A DNA stretch of 64,000 bases from Streptococcus thermophilus (GTDB lineage Bacteria; Actinomycetota; Actinomycetes; Mycobacteriales; Mycobacteriaceae), in contig UYIL01000003.1 of NCBI GenBank assembly GCA_900618065.1, positions 1,922,001-1,986,000 on the forward strand. The letters are read 5' to 3'. Made by a program: the position numbers and the translations under genes. The notes below the pieces were generated by a model. It worked only from the letters and a program-made list of their open reading frames with translations. It was not told the DNA's origin and did no database searches. Each line of letters starts with the position of its first letter. Within the stretch, counting starts at the first letter, position 1. This document shows, one piece after another, positions 52,779 through 62,768 of the stretch.

Positions 52779-52850
52779 CTGGCCTACCAGGACTCGAACC
52801 TAGAATGACGGTACCAGAAACCGTAGTGTTGCCAATTACACCATAGGCCA
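52779..52850 (-). tRNA. tRNA-Gln (CTG)
   Basis: 72 bases. Acceptor TGGCCTA with TAGGCCA, discriminator G, anticodon CTG in the loop TTCTGGT and T loop TTCGAGT. Between gltX and tRNA-Glu, same strand; the grouping suits a glutamyl-tRNA synthetase that also charges tRNA-Gln before amidation. Confidence 0.94.
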
Positions 52851-52969
52851 CCGTTATACTGTGCGGCTGCTTGTCAGTCGCACCGAACAACGTCGATAAC
52901 TATAACCACGGCGCGCAATGAGCGCCAAATCCGCTGGTTATCCCAGAGAATTACGGCGGTGTGATTAAG

Positions 52970-54457
52970 CTATTCCTCGGCGACAAACGGAGTTTGCTCC
53001 CGCGCCGCACGCAAGCGAGCGAGGGTCGATTCCCGGCCGAGGAGCTCCATAGACTCAAACAGCGGCGGGGAGATCGCTTCACCAGATATACCCACCCGCA
53101 AAGCACCGTAGGCTTTGCGGGGTTTCAGACCAAGATCGTCGATAAGCGCCTTGCTCAACGCCGCTTCAACGTTCGCGGTCGTCCACTCCCCGACAGCCTC
53201 AAGGGCGGCAAGGCCAGCATCGAGCGGCTCGACCGCGTCTTCCTTGAGGTTCTTTTTAGCTGCTTTTTCGTCGAGCGCGAGTTCCTCGTCCGGTGTGACG
53301 AGGAACTTCAGCAGGCCGTAAGCGTCGCCGAGCACCTTGATGCGCGTCTGTACCAGATCCGCAGCGACAGCGAACTTATCCTCGGGATAGTCGGCTGGAA
53401 AGTCTGTGTATTCAGTGAGGTACTCGCGCAGACGGTTCTTGAAGTCCTCTGGATCAAGCAAGCGAATGTGGTCGGCGTTGATCGCCTCGAGCTTCTTCTC
53501 GTCAAAACGCGCGGGGTTTGCCAAAACGTCGTTAATGTCAAAGGCCTGGATGAACTCCGCAACGGAAAAGACATCCTGATCCGCGGACAAGGACCACCCC
53601 AGCAACGCCAGGTAGTTGATCATGCCCTCGGGGATAATGCCGTTGTCGCGGTGGTTGAACAGGTTAGATTCCGGGTCGCGCTTGGATAGCTTCTTGTTGC
53701 CCTGGCCCATGACGAACGGTAGGTGGCCGAACTCCGGAGTGAATTCTGCAACACCGATGCGCTGTAAAGCCTCGTAGAGCGCGATCTGTCGCGGGGTCGA
53801 CGAGAGCAAATCCTCACCGCGCAACACGTGAGTGATGCCCATGAGCGCGTCATCGACAGGGTTGACCAGGGTGTACAGCGGCGCACCGTTAGAACGGGCA
53901 ACAACGTAGTCCGGCTGGGTTTCGGACTTGAATTCCATGTCACCGCGGACGAGGTCATGCCACGCCCAGTCCTTTTCCGGCATGCGCAAGCGCCACACCG
54001 GCTCCCGACCCTCCGCCTTGAAAGCCTCAACCTGCTCTTTGGTGAGTTCACGGTCGAAGTTGTCGTACCCCAACTGCGGGTCACGGCCGGCCGCGATGTG
54101 CCGCTCTTTGACTTCCTCCGCCGTCGAATACGCCGGGTAAACTTCCCCTGCCTCGATGAGCTTGTCCAGAACATCTTTGTAGATGTCCATGCGCTGCGAC
54201 TGACGGTACGGCTCGTGCGGGCCACCGGTGACTACGCCTTCATCCCAGTCCAGTCCTAGCCATGTCAGCGAGTCGATGATGGCCTGGTAGGACTCCTCCG
54301 AATCGCGGGCGGCATCAGTGTCCTCGATGCGGAAGACGAGCTTGCCGCCGGTGTGGCGGGCGTGCGCCCAATTGAAAAGCGCCGTCCGGACCATTCCCAC
54401 GTGGGGCGTTCCGGTCGGCGACGGGCAAAAACGAACTCTCACAGGGGCATCAGTCAT
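52970..54457 (-). CDS. gltX: Glutamate--tRNA ligase
   Basis: 495 residues, class I synthetase. HIGH-type motif in [18 protein letters not shown]-type motif [10 protein letters not shown]. It charges tRNA-Glu, and in actinobacteria usually also tRNA-Gln, which GatCAB then amidates. Leads into tRNA-Gln and tRNA-Glu genes on the same strand. Confidence 0.97.
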   Translation of the reverse strand: MTDAPVRVRFCPSPTGTPHVGMVRTALFNWAHARHTGGKLVFRIEDTDAARDSEESYQAIIDSLTWLGLDWDEGVVTGGPHEPYRQSQRMDIYKDVLDKLIEAGEVYPAYSTAEEVKERHIAAGRDPQLGYDNFDRELTKEQVEAFKAEGREPVWRLRMPEKDWAWHDLVRGDMEFKSETQPDYVVARSNGAPLYTLVNPVDDALMGITHVLRGEDLLSSTPRQIALYEALQRIGVAEFTPEFGHLPFVMGQGNKKLSKRDPESNLFNHRDNGIIPEGMINYLALLGWSLSADQDVFSVAEFIQAFDINDVLANPARFDEKKLEAINADHIRLLDPEDFKNRLREYLTEYTDFPADYPEDKFAVAADLVQTRIKVLGDAYGLLKFLVTPDEELALDEKAAKKNLKEDAVEPLDAGLAALEAVGEWTTANVEAALSKALIDDLGLKPRKAYGALRVGISGEAISPPLFESMELLGRESTLARLRAAREQTPFVAEE

Positions 54458-54478
54458 GCCCCCAACTGTAGCGCGCGG

Positions 54479-55546
54479 CTACTTGTGCACGCGCGAGAGC
54501 ACCGCCCACATGTCATTAGCTGCCGACGGGTCGTACCACCATTTATGGTCGGAACCGTGCACCTTGACAATCTGCGTCGGCTTGGAACAGTTAGTGCCGG
54601 AATAGCGGGTCGCCTTGCCGCCGACCGGTGACAGCTGCAGCCGGCCGACATTGCACCCGTTGCGGCGCTCATAAGAGTTGAACAGCTGCGGAACACTCAC
54701 ATAGCGGGTGCCACGTCGAACACCGCCGTGGTACGAGGTGATAGTGTCGTTGGTGCCGTGGTAAGCCACAAAAGCCACCGGAATGTTCTGGCAACCGTGA
54801 TTGACCGGCCAGTAGTAAGCACCGGACACTCCGGCAACTCCTGCGAACAGGTCAGCCATGTGGCACGCGGATACGGCAGCCATGCCACCGCCAGTGGACA
54901 TGCCGGTCGCATAGATGCGTTTACGGTCGATGTTGTAGTAGCGCTGCACGTCGTTGATCATCGCGCGGACGAAGCGGATATCTTCCCCCGGGCGGGTGCT
55001 CGAGGTCGGAGCACCTTCCCAGGAAGCACCGATGGCGCGCGGGTAGACGATGATGGCATCGCGGCCCACGTTGGACTCGCGCAGACGGGAGTAGTTCCGA
55101 AAGTTTTCGGTGGTGTCACCGTACGCAGAGTAACCCACCATCACCGGCCAGGGGCGCGTCGGAGTGTAGCCGCGCGGGACCGAGATCAAGTAGGAACGGT
55201 TGCCCACCCGGATCTCCCCGTTGCCACCGTTAAACACTGGTGGTGCGGCCGCTGGGCGCCATGGCCCTGGTGCGGGCGGTTTCGGTGCTGGTACGGGAGC
55301 AGGCGCGGCAGGAAACGGGTTGTTCGGAACGGAGGAACCATCCGGGAGCACCTCATTCACCTGGCCCGCCATGTCATTCCAAGCCCGATTCGCCTGCTTG
55401 CTCGCCTCGTTCAACGCAGCTCCGGCATCGCGGCTGGACTGGCCAAGATCAGGAATCGGTTGGGCATGGGTTGCAGGAGCCACAGCAAGCGATGCAACCA
55501 CGAGGGCGCCGGCTGATGCCGCGGCAAGGCGGGAAATGAACTTCAT
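54479..55546 (-). CDS. Secreted polyhydroxybutyrate-depolymerase-like esterase
   Basis: 355 residues from ATG 55546. Signal peptide at about 1-29 (ending THAQ). A Pro-rich linker (about 78-100) is followed by an LpqC/feruloyl-esterase-like alpha/beta hydrolase with the nucleophile motif ATGMSTGGGMAA and a terminal catalytic His in VHGSDHKWW. Substrate unknown. Divergent from the isochorismate synthase gene. Confidence 0.87.
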   Translation of the reverse strand: MKFISRLAAASAGALVVASLAVAPATHAQPIPDLGQSSRDAGAALNEASKQANRAWNDMAGQVNEVLPDGSSVPNNPFPAAPAPVPAPKPPAPGPWRPAAAPPVFNGGNGEIRVGNRSYLISVPRGYTPTRPWPVMVGYSAYGDTTENFRNYSRLRESNVGRDAIIVYPRAIGASWEGAPTSSTRPGEDIRFVRAMINDVQRYYNIDRKRIYATGMSTGGGMAAVSACHMADLFAGVAGVSGAYYWPVNHGCQNIPVAFVAYHGTNDTITSYHGGVRRGTRYVSVPQLFNSYERRNGCNVGRLQLSPVGGKATRYSGTNCSKPTQIVKVHGSDHKWWYDPSAANDMWAVLSRVHK

Positions 55547-55649
55547 GATGACGGGAACCTCTCGGGAAAGGTGGTGACAACGGCGCATGAACGCTTGACA
55601 GACGAAAACACACAGACCTCATGCGACACTTCAGTAACATTAGTAACAC

Positions 55650-55661
55650 GTGTCAACTTGT
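55650..55661. promoter_or_regulatory. Palindrome between divergent esterase and isochorismate synthase genes
   Basis: ACACGTGT is a perfect 8-base palindrome just after two AGTAACA-like repeats (about 55630-55650). It could be a regulator site; no regulator is implied by neighbours. Nothing else is visible in 55547-55733. Position given to within a few bases. Confidence 0.25.
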
Positions 55662-55733
55662 TCAACGCGGAATCCAAACCTCCTGTCAACCCGGCGAATG
55701 CAGTGCTTGCCGGGGACGCTAAAATCGTTGCTC

Positions 55734-56849
55734 ATGCCCTCCCCCCGCCCTGAAACTGCGCCCGACTTCCTGTTGTCGCGGGCCAGCGGCTCCGTGCGCA
55801 CTCAGGGAACCACCTCGACATTCATCGAACCGTGGGATGCGGTAGCAGCCCTGCAGCATCGAGAGGTGAACATGGTGGTGGGAGCACTCCCGTTCGACCG
55901 GGATGCACCAGCTGCCCTCACTGTGCCAGAGCAGATCATTACCGAGGCGGGAACCTTGCAGCCGCACTCGTACTACCGCGAAGGGCCGGGCGCTCAACTT
56001 TACGCGGCGGTTGCCGGGTATGACCCAGAACCCCACGAACACCTACGCCGTGTGGAGGCGGCCGTGGACACAATCTGCAACTCGATCCTGGACAAGGTAG
56101 TACTGGCCCGGTCCGTCGACTTCGTCTTCGATCCCCCTGTTGATCCGCGCCTCGTTGCAGCGCGGTTGATTGAACTGTCCTCCACCCGCGACGGGTTCAT
56201 CGCCGACCTGACTCCCGCCGGAAAGCCCGGACACATGATTGTCGGCTCCTCCCCCGAGCTCCTCATACGCAAGCAGGGGCTGGAGATCACTTCGTATCCC
56301 CTTGCCGGTTCCGCCCCCCGCATTTTCGACGACGAGGATGCCGACCGTGCAGCAGGCGAGAAGCTGTACAACTCTACAAAGGATCTCGACGAGCACGCCT
56401 ACGTCGTCGAGCACATTCGAGACATTCTCACCCCGCTGTGCCGGGAGTTGACCATTCCGGACCGGCCCGTTCTCGACCGCACGAACGAGATGTGGCACCT
56501 TGCCACACCGATCAAAGGCGTGCTCTACGACCCCGCCCCCAGCGCACTCGATCTAGCCACCCGCCTCTACCCCACTCCCGCTGTCTGCGGATCCCCGCAG
56601 TACGCAGCGGAAGCGTTGATCACCACCGCGGAGACGGACCGATCGTTCTACGCAGGCACGGTTGGCTGGTGCGATTCCCACGGTGACGGTGAATACATGG
56701 TGTCCATCCGCTGCGCCGAGGTCAATGGGGACGGTACTGCTGCCCGCGCGTGGGCCGGCGGCGGCCTAGTGGCAGCCTCGAAACCAGAAGAGGAGCTCGC
56801 GGAAACGACCGCGAAGCTCCTCACCATCCAGCGCGCTCTGGGCCTCTAA
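55734..56849 (+). CDS. Isochorismate synthase
   Basis: 371 residues from ATG 55734. The chorismate-binding core shows KVVLARSVDF, VGSSPELLIRK, PLAGSAPR, DLDEHAYVVEHIRD and SIRCAEV near the end. It converts chorismate to isochorismate for menaquinone (MenF) or catecholate siderophores (DhbC/EntC); no siderophore genes are adjacent, so the menaquinone role is favoured. The frame extends upstream to 55650 but homology does not. Confidence 0.88.
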   Translation: MPSPRPETAPDFLLSRASGSVRTQGTTSTFIEPWDAVAALQHREVNMVVGALPFDRDAPAALTVPEQIITEAGTLQPHSYYREGPGAQLYAAVAGYDPEPHEHLRRVEAAVDTICNSILDKVVLARSVDFVFDPPVDPRLVAARLIELSSTRDGFIADLTPAGKPGHMIVGSSPELLIRKQGLEITSYPLAGSAPRIFDDEDADRAAGEKLYNSTKDLDEHAYVVEHIRDILTPLCRELTIPDRPVLDRTNEMWHLATPIKGVLYDPAPSALDLATRLYPTPAVCGSPQYAAEALITTAETDRSFYAGTVGWCDSHGDGEYMVSIRCAEVNGDGTAARAWAGGGLVAASKPEEELAETTAKLLTIQRALGL

Positions 56850-56865
56850 TCGGCGTTAGCGCCTG

Positions 56866-57657
56866 TTACGCACGCTCAACAGGGTTGGCCAGTGTGCCGA
56901 TTCCGGCAATCTCCACCTCGATCCGGTCCCCCGGAACCATCTCTGCAGTGCCTGCCGGGGAGCCGGTGCAGATCACATCGCCCGGCAGCAGCGTGTAGGC
57001 GGCGGTGATGAACTCGATGATCTTGCCCAGCTTCCAGATCATCTGGTTGGAGTTGGAGTCCTGCTTGGTCTCCGTTTCACCATCGTGGGTCAGGTGCGCT
57101 TTGATGGACAGGTCGTCGAAGTCGAACTTGTCCAGGTCGGTCTCGATCCACGGACCCAACGGGCAGAACGTGTCAATGCCCTTGGCGCGCGCCCACTGGC
57201 CGTCAGCGAACTGCAGGTCGCGGGAGGAGACATCGTTGACGATTGTGACGCCGCGAACCACAGATTTCCAGTCTTCCGCCTTGACATTCTTGCACGGCGT
57301 GCCGATGACCAGAGCAAGCTCACCCTCGAACTCAACGCGGGTGGCGAACTGCGGAATCTTGATCGCCGCCTCTGGGCCGATCACCGCCGTCGGCGGCTTC
57401 AAAAACAGCGTCGGGGGAAGGTGTTCGGCGGACTGCTTGAACACCTCAGCGACGTGGTCGGCATAGTTGCGTCCAATGGCCACGACCTTGCTGGGCAGCA
57501 TCGGGGCGAGAAGGCGTACGTCCTCAAGCGCCCACTCCTTGCCCGTGTATTCCGGCTCGGTGAACGGGGTGCCAGCGATCTGCTTGGCGGTCGTGCCTTC
57601 GTCGTCAATAACCGCGAAGGTCATTCCCTCGGGTGTCGCAATTCGTCCAAAACGCAT
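56866..57657 (-). CDS. FAH-family protein, Cg1458-like
   Basis: 263 residues from ATG 57657. The fumarylacetoacetate-hydrolase fold is seen in AIGRNYADHVAE, FLKPPTAVIGP, EFEGELALVIG (metal-binding glutamates) and PGDVICTGSPAG. By position near gltX and by type it matches C. glutamicum Cg1458, described as an oxaloacetate decarboxylase; other family reactions are possible. A start four codons earlier is also possible. Confidence 0.85.
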   Translation of the reverse strand: MRFGRIATPEGMTFAVIDDEGTTAKQIAGTPFTEPEYTGKEWALEDVRLLAPMLPSKVVAIGRNYADHVAEVFKQSAEHLPPTLFLKPPTAVIGPEAAIKIPQFATRVEFEGELALVIGTPCKNVKAEDWKSVVRGVTIVNDVSSRDLQFADGQWARAKGIDTFCPLGPWIETDLDKFDFDDLSIKAHLTHDGETETKQDSNSNQMIWKLGKIIEFITAAYTLLPGDVICTGSPAGTAEMVPGDRIEVEIAGIGTLANPVERA

Positions 57658-57691
57658 GGGGTTGAGCATACGCGACCAAAAAAATTCTGCG

Positions 57692-58276
57692 CTATTTGGC
57701 TGTCAACGCAAGATAGAGCTCTGCGCACGCGAGCGCATCAGTCAAAGCGTTGTGGTTGCCGTAGTCTGGAAGGTTGTACCGGCTCCGTACGCGAGCAAGC
57801 CGAAGATCCTCCCCGCGCGGGTAGGTGGCCATGCGTTCCATGTGCCTGCGCTCAAGGGTGAACGTATCTACGACTTCATCCTCGCGCAAACGGAAACGCT
57901 TTCCGTACACCTTCTTATGCAGTGCATCGATGAAGCCGGTTTCCATCTGCGCGAAGTGTGCAAGCAGATTGCGCCCCTCAATAGCCTCCAGGAATGCGTC
58001 GAGTGCGACCTGCGGTTCCACACCATCACGTGCAATGTCGTCGTCGGTGACCCCGTGCACTGTCGCGGAGACGCCTACCGACGCCCCCGCCAACACGAAG
58101 TAACCGGCACCGGTGAGATCAATGACTCGGTCGGTGACCGGCACCCACCCGATGGAGACGAGCTGGTGCTTATCGGGCTTGAGCCCGGTGGTCTCCACAT
58201 CCACCGCCAGCAAGTGGCCGTCGGCGATGTCCCGCTTTGGCGGACCGAACAGCCCCCCGCCTTTCAGACCGAGCAT
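57692..58276 (-). CDS. DnaQ-like 3'-5' exonuclease
   Basis: 194 residues. Exo I DVETTGLKPDKHQLVSIG, Exo II NLLAHFAQMETGFI (about 115) and Exo III-type DYGNHNALTDALACAELY with HxAxxD are all present. A DEDDh exonuclease acting on DNA or RNA ends. Its ATG follows the stop of the upstream gene directly (TAG-ATG), so the two are coupled. Confidence 0.9.
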   Translation of the reverse strand: MLGLKGGGLFGPPKRDIADGHLLAVDVETTGLKPDKHQLVSIGWVPVTDRVIDLTGAGYFVLAGASVGVSATVHGVTDDDIARDGVEPQVALDAFLEAIEGRNLLAHFAQMETGFIDALHKKVYGKRFRLREDEVVDTFTLERRHMERMATYPRGEDLRLARVRSRYNLPDYGNHNALTDALACAELYLALTAK

Positions 58277-60127
58277 CTAAATCGCCCTGACCGGGAACTT
58301 CGACGCCATCGCCGATTGCAATCCCTTGATAATGCGGAAAGAATCACGCAGAGCATCGCGGTCGATGCTGGACAGCTGGGTCGGGTCGATACGGTAGTTC
58401 GGTTCCTCGCCGGCCCGCACCTGATTCGCCTGGTGCCGTAGCGCGAGGTTGGAGATGTAGTCGTAAGCGCGCAACAGATCCTCCGCGCCACGCGGCGAGA
58501 TGCTCTGCCCTGTAGACGCCTCGATGCGCTCATGCGTCTCCACCGCTGTCGCGCTCGCCAGGATGGCGTAGAGCCGAGCCATTTGCACCACCGCCGCGGT
58601 GCCGCCCTTCTTCACATCGAGGGTGGCCGCGTATTCGCCGGAACGCTCCACAACGAAGCCACGGAAGAACCCAATCGGGGGTTCACGGCGCGTGGCCAAC
58701 GCCGCCAAGTGCGCGTGCAGCCGCTTCGACCCGTGCGCGGACACCACCGCGCTGTCGTGAACGCGCTGCGCCATCTCCGCGTCGCCGAACAAACAACGGA
58801 AGTCGAAGAAGATCTGCGCGTTGAGCAGCGCCTCGGACTCAGGGGCAGTAATCCAGGTGTGGAAGGTTTCGTTCCATTCGTCTTCCGTCATCCGCCACTG
58901 CGGCTGGGAGGCCATCATTTCACCCGGGCACAGCGCCTGGCCGGCTTTAGCCAGCCCGGTGCAGATGAATTCCGTGAAGCGGCGAAAATAGTCGCCGTGC
59001 TCGGCCTCGTTGTAGGAGTTATCCAGCACCAAGGCGTTGTCTTGGTCCGACGCTGGGCCCATTTCACGGCGTGCCTGGGAGCCCACTGCGACGAACGCGT
59101 ACGGCACGGGCGCGGGACCGAGCTCTTCAGCCGCCAGTTCAGCGAGTCTGCGTGCGATCGCATCAGCGATGCTGGTCAGGAGTTGCTGCACTTCGCGTGC
59201 CGACGAGCCCCTGTCCAGGAAGCGGGCCGCCACGGCGGCGGCTCGTCGATAAGCGTCTTTGAGCTCGTCCCTGCTGCTTCCCGCCACGTCTGCGGCGAGG
59301 TAGATCGGGTCAGACTGGAGCTGGTGCATGATGTCCGAACTGGTCAGCACACCGACGATCTGATCATCTTGGGTCACCGGAAGATGGTGAATACCCAGCT
59401 CGCTCATGACCAGCATAGCTTCGAACAGTTTCGTGTCCGAGGCAATGGTACGTACGGGTGCTGTCATCACCTCGGCCACTGGCGCGGAAGTGTCAAGCCC
59501 CCTAGCCACCACGCGCTTGCGCAAGTCGCGGTCGGTGAGGATGCCCGTTTCTGCGCCGCCCTCGATGACGATGCTGGACACGTTCGCCCCAACCATTTTC
59601 TCCGCGGTAGCGCGGATGGAATCGTCGAAACGCGCAGTGACCAAATTGCCCATCCGGATCATGTCGCTGACCGTCATCCTCAGCGTGTCGGAATTGCCTG
59701 GATCGTTAAGCTCGTTGGCGTGGGCGGCAACACGCCGCGACAGCGACTCGAAGAACCGCTTGATATCCGGATTGCCGGTGATCAACTGGGTGAACGGTTC
59801 GCGCGGGAGCACCAACAAAATGCTGTCTTCAACGGCAATCATGGCGTATTTAGACTCTGGTGCGTCAACGAGCGTTGAATACCCGAAGTTGCGGCCGGAA
59901 TCGCGCCGATCGATCAGCGCGTCCCCCTCAGCCAGCACATCCACCGCCCCGGAACGGATGATGTAGAGGTTGTCATTCACCTGCCCGTAGTCAATGACTG
60001 TTTCACCGCGCCGAACGTAAATGATCTGCATGTGGCGCGGCAGCTCACGCAGCGTCTCTTCCGGCAGGTGCGAAAAAGGTTCGTGCTGGGCAAGGAAGCC
60101 GCGGACTTCATCGAGCTCAACTGTCAT
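58277..60127 (-). CDS. cNMP-binding/CBS/DUF294 nucleotidyltransferase-like protein
   Basis: 616 residues. Cyclic-nucleotide-binding-type domain (about 10-125), two CBS motifs (about 155-275, including GILTDRDLRKRVV and VGVLTSSDIMHQL), a DUF294 nucleotidyltransferase-like domain (about 315-450; VGSQARREMGPASDQDNALV) and its substrate-binding C-terminal domain. This looks like a signalling protein that senses a nucleotide. Related proteins are paired with DnaQ-like exonucleases in many bacteria, as here. The activity is unproven. Confidence 0.88.
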   Translation of the reverse strand: MTVELDEVRGFLAQHEPFSHLPEETLRELPRHMQIIYVRRGETVIDYGQVNDNLYIIRSGAVDVLAEGDALIDRRDSGRNFGYSTLVDAPESKYAMIAVEDSILLVLPREPFTQLITGNPDIKRFFESLSRRVAAHANELNDPGNSDTLRMTVSDMIRMGNLVTARFDDSIRATAEKMVGANVSSIVIEGGAETGILTDRDLRKRVVARGLDTSAPVAEVMTAPVRTIASDTKLFEAMLVMSELGIHHLPVTQDDQIVGVLTSSDIMHQLQSDPIYLAADVAGSSRDELKDAYRRAAAVAARFLDRGSSAREVQQLLTSIADAIARRLAELAAEELGPAPVPYAFVAVGSQARREMGPASDQDNALVLDNSYNEAEHGDYFRRFTEFICTGLAKAGQALCPGEMMASQPQWRMTEDEWNETFHTWITAPESEALLNAQIFFDFRCLFGDAEMAQRVHDSAVVSAHGSKRLHAHLAALATRREPPIGFFRGFVVERSGEYAATLDVKKGGTAAVVQMARLYAILASATAVETHERIEASTGQSISPRGAEDLLRAYDYISNLALRHQANQVRAGEEPNYRIDPTQLSSIDRDALRDSFRIIKGLQSAMASKFPVRAI

Positions 60128-60173
60128 GGGGCTAACGTTGCCAGAAAGTTAGCCCGGATAAAGCAGTTTTGGC

Positions 60174-61667
60174 TTACTGGTAGCTCACAAACCACGGACG
60201 CGGATCAACCTGGTTGTAGGTCTGCTCCGGGGTGAACATCGGCTCATCTTCGTCGATGAAGTTCTTCCATGCCAAGAAGAACCCCGGATCAAGGTCTTCG
60301 CGCAGCACGTTCCATGTATCGAACTTCTGCTCCGGCGAACCATGACCGTCTGCGTGCAGAACGAACGACAGCTCGGGGCGGGAGGTGTCAATATTCTCAC
60401 GGTCCGGCAACATGGCCACCTGAAACTGGTGCACAATGAGCGCCTTCTGCGGCAGATTGTTGTCACGGGTGAGATCGGCGAGCCACTCGGTGACCTCGTT
60501 AATCTCCGCCGCGTCGGCTGAACCGACCTGAGCAGCTGGGGCCTGGCCCGGCTTGAGCTTCCACTCCGCGTCGAGCGCCAAGCCCACGTTCGGGCGCTTG
60601 AGCAGGTCTTCGTAGAGAATCGCCTGCTCTTTGAAAGTAGTCAGGCCCGGCTGCAAATCAATGACAGCGTAGCCCCCGGCGTCCACGATCGCGTCGATGT
60701 ACGGCTCCAACTCGGCGGGATCGAATTCGTTGGTGAAGTTGCCGTCCTCTCCCGGGTGCTCTGACGCAACGGTGGCAATCACCTCGAAGGCAGGAATGAC
60801 CTGCTCGTCGGAGAACGCTTTGTATTCCTCCACATACTGGTTGACCACATCAACAGATTCCGCTGGCGGCTGCTCACCCATCTGACCCAGTGCGGGACCC
60901 GACGGGTGGCCGTATAGGGCGATCATCCGGCGTCCCGGGAACACCAACCCGCCACCGCCGGGAAGCTCACCGTTGCCGGCAAGAGAGATCACGTCGCGGA
61001 AGTGCTCGGTGTCGCCGAATTGTTGGCCCAGCGCGACCGCGTCGTGGCCGTCGACCTGAGCGATGGACTCGCTGGTGACACGGGGATCTGCAAAGGGAAG
61101 CACCGTAAGCGGGAGCTTTGATGCTGCCGCGGTCGCTGCCGCTGCACGCGAGGTCTCCTCAGTGACAAAGATCGGTGTGCCGCCCCCGCCGCCCTGCTCC
61201 CCCGCCGCGGCCACGGCTGCGACTTCGTGGCCGTCCTCTGCGGTAAGCGCAGCGGTGTCTTCAATCGCTGCGAGATCTTCCTCATCCTGCTCGGATCCGG
61301 TGCCGACCTCAATGACGCGCTCCGCCCCCAGACGCTCGACTTCAGCGTCGACGGCCGCACTCGACTCCTCGTGTTTGGTCAGCATCGGCGCACCCACATC
61401 AATGGCGACCGCCGCCGCCTGCAGCTGGTCGTCTTTCTCCGGAGACGACACCACAACGGTGTCGGAGGACTCGAAGAACCGCTGGGAGACTTCTGCCCCA
61501 GTACCGTCCGGATCGGAAATCACAACCGAGCCGTCGGCGACGAGATCGGTTGCGAGTTGCTCTTCGCGGCTCATCCCGGTGTCTTCATCCTGCCCATCGT
61601 CGGTGCAGGATGCGAGAACGAGAGTGGACGCCGCCACAATGGCAGCCGTGACTGACCTACGAGACAT
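60174..61667 (-). CDS. Exported lipoprotein, cell-wall-binding-repeat-like N-terminal half
   Basis: 497 residues from ATG 61667. Lipobox LASC (Cys about 21). The N-terminal half (to about 210) has VVVSS-DQLQAAAVAID-GAPML and RVIEVGTGSE, which resembles the CWB2 cell-wall-binding repeat. The C-terminal half (about 240-497) contains ALYGHPSG and LALDAEWKL. Role unknown. It starts 10 bases after leuB on the same strand. An upstream frame to 61799 lies inside leuB. Confidence 0.78.
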   Translation of the reverse strand: MSRRSVTAAIVAASTLVLASCTDDGQDEDTGMSREEQLATDLVADGSVVISDPDGTGAEVSQRFFESSDTVVVSSPEKDDQLQAAAVAIDVGAPMLTKHEESSAAVDAEVERLGAERVIEVGTGSEQDEEDLAAIEDTAALTAEDGHEVAAVAAAGEQGGGGGTPIFVTEETSRAAAATAAASKLPLTVLPFADPRVTSESIAQVDGHDAVALGQQFGDTEHFRDVISLAGNGELPGGGGLVFPGRRMIALYGHPSGPALGQMGEQPPAESVDVVNQYVEEYKAFSDEQVIPAFEVIATVASEHPGEDGNFTNEFDPAELEPYIDAIVDAGGYAVIDLQPGLTTFKEQAILYEDLLKRPNVGLALDAEWKLKPGQAPAAQVGSADAAEINEVTEWLADLTRDNNLPQKALIVHQFQVAMLPDRENIDTSRPELSFVLHADGHGSPEQKFDTWNVLREDLDPGFFLAWKNFIDEDEPMFTPEQTYNQVDPRPWFVSYQ

Positions 61668-61677
61668 AGGACAAAGT

Positions 61678-62694
61678 CTACTTGAGCGCCTCCACGATCC
61701 GCGTGCCGACGCGCTCCGTGGAGATCTCTTCGCCGCCGCGGGCGGACACGTCGGCGGCAACGGCGGCCTCGATACGCGAGGCTCCATCTTCGTCGTCAAG
61801 CCAGCGCAGCATCATCGCGACCGAAAGAATCATCGCCGTCGGATCCGCAATGCCCTTACCGGCGATGTCCGGAGCGGAACCGTGGACAGGCTCGAACATG
61901 GACGGGTTGGTCCGCGAAGCGTCGATGTTGCCCGAGCACGCCAAACCCACGCCACCGGCGACAGCGCCAGCGAGGTCGGTGAGGATGTCGCCGAAGAGGT
62001 TGTCGGTGACAATCACGTCATACCGCGATGGATCGGTGACCATGTAGATCGTCGCCGCATCGATGTGGTTATAGCTGACCTCCACGTCGGGGTATTCGCG
62101 CGCAACGTCGTTTACGGTGTTCTGCCACAGTGCTCCTGCGTTGGTGAGCACGTTCGTCTTGTGCACGAGCGTGAGCTTTCTACGGCGCTCCATGGCGGTC
62201 TCGAAACCGTGGCGGACAAGGCGCTCCACCCCGTACCGGGTGTTCTGGGAGACTTCGCTGGCGACCTCCGCCGGGGTACCTTGGCGGAGAGTGCCGCCGT
62301 TGCCGCAGTACAGGCCTTCAGTTCCTTCACGCACGACCACGAAGTCGATCTCTCCGGGATTGGCCAGCGGGCTCACCGCCGTCGGATAGAGCTTCGACGG
62401 GCGGAGGTTGACAAAGTGGTCCAGTTTGAAGCGCAGCGGCAACAGCAAACCGCGTTCCAGCACACCCGCCGGAACGCGGTCGGGGTCGCCGATAGCGCCG
62501 AGCAAGATCGCGTCGTGCTCGCGCAAGCTCCTCAGGTCCTCATCAGTCAGCAGCTCGCCGTTGCGCAAGTAGCGGCGGGCACCGAGGTCGTACTCAGTGA
62601 ACTCCACATCGCCCCTGACGGCGCCAAGCACTTTCAACCCCTCCGCCATGACCTCGGGGCCGATACCGTCGCCTGCGATCACCGCGATCTTCAT
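61678..62694 (-). CDS. leuB: 3-isopropylmalate dehydrogenase
   Basis: 338 residues from ATG 62694. [34 protein letters not shown], the Tyr/Lys region and the C-terminal [20 protein letters not shown] are all typical. Third enzyme of leucine synthesis, oxidising 3-isopropylmalate. It is about 26 kb from leuCD, as in C. glutamicum where LtbR controls both. Confidence 0.96.
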   Translation of the reverse strand: MKIAVIAGDGIGPEVMAEGLKVLGAVRGDVEFTEYDLGARRYLRNGELLTDEDLRSLREHDAILLGAIGDPDRVPAGVLERGLLLPLRFKLDHFVNLRPSKLYPTAVSPLANPGEIDFVVVREGTEGLYCGNGGTLRQGTPAEVASEVSQNTRYGVERLVRHGFETAMERRRKLTLVHKTNVLTNAGALWQNTVNDVAREYPDVEVSYNHIDAATIYMVTDPSRYDVIVTDNLFGDILTDLAGAVAGGVGLACSGNIDASRTNPSMFEPVHGSAPDIAGKGIADPTAMILSVAMMLRWLDDEDGASRIEAAVAADVSARGGEEISTERVGTRIVEALK

Positions 62695-62768
62695 ATGTGG
62701 GACACCTTTCTCACTGGGCGGGCTGAACTCCCCGTCAAGGTTAGCAAGGTGCCCCGGAGCCGCAGACA

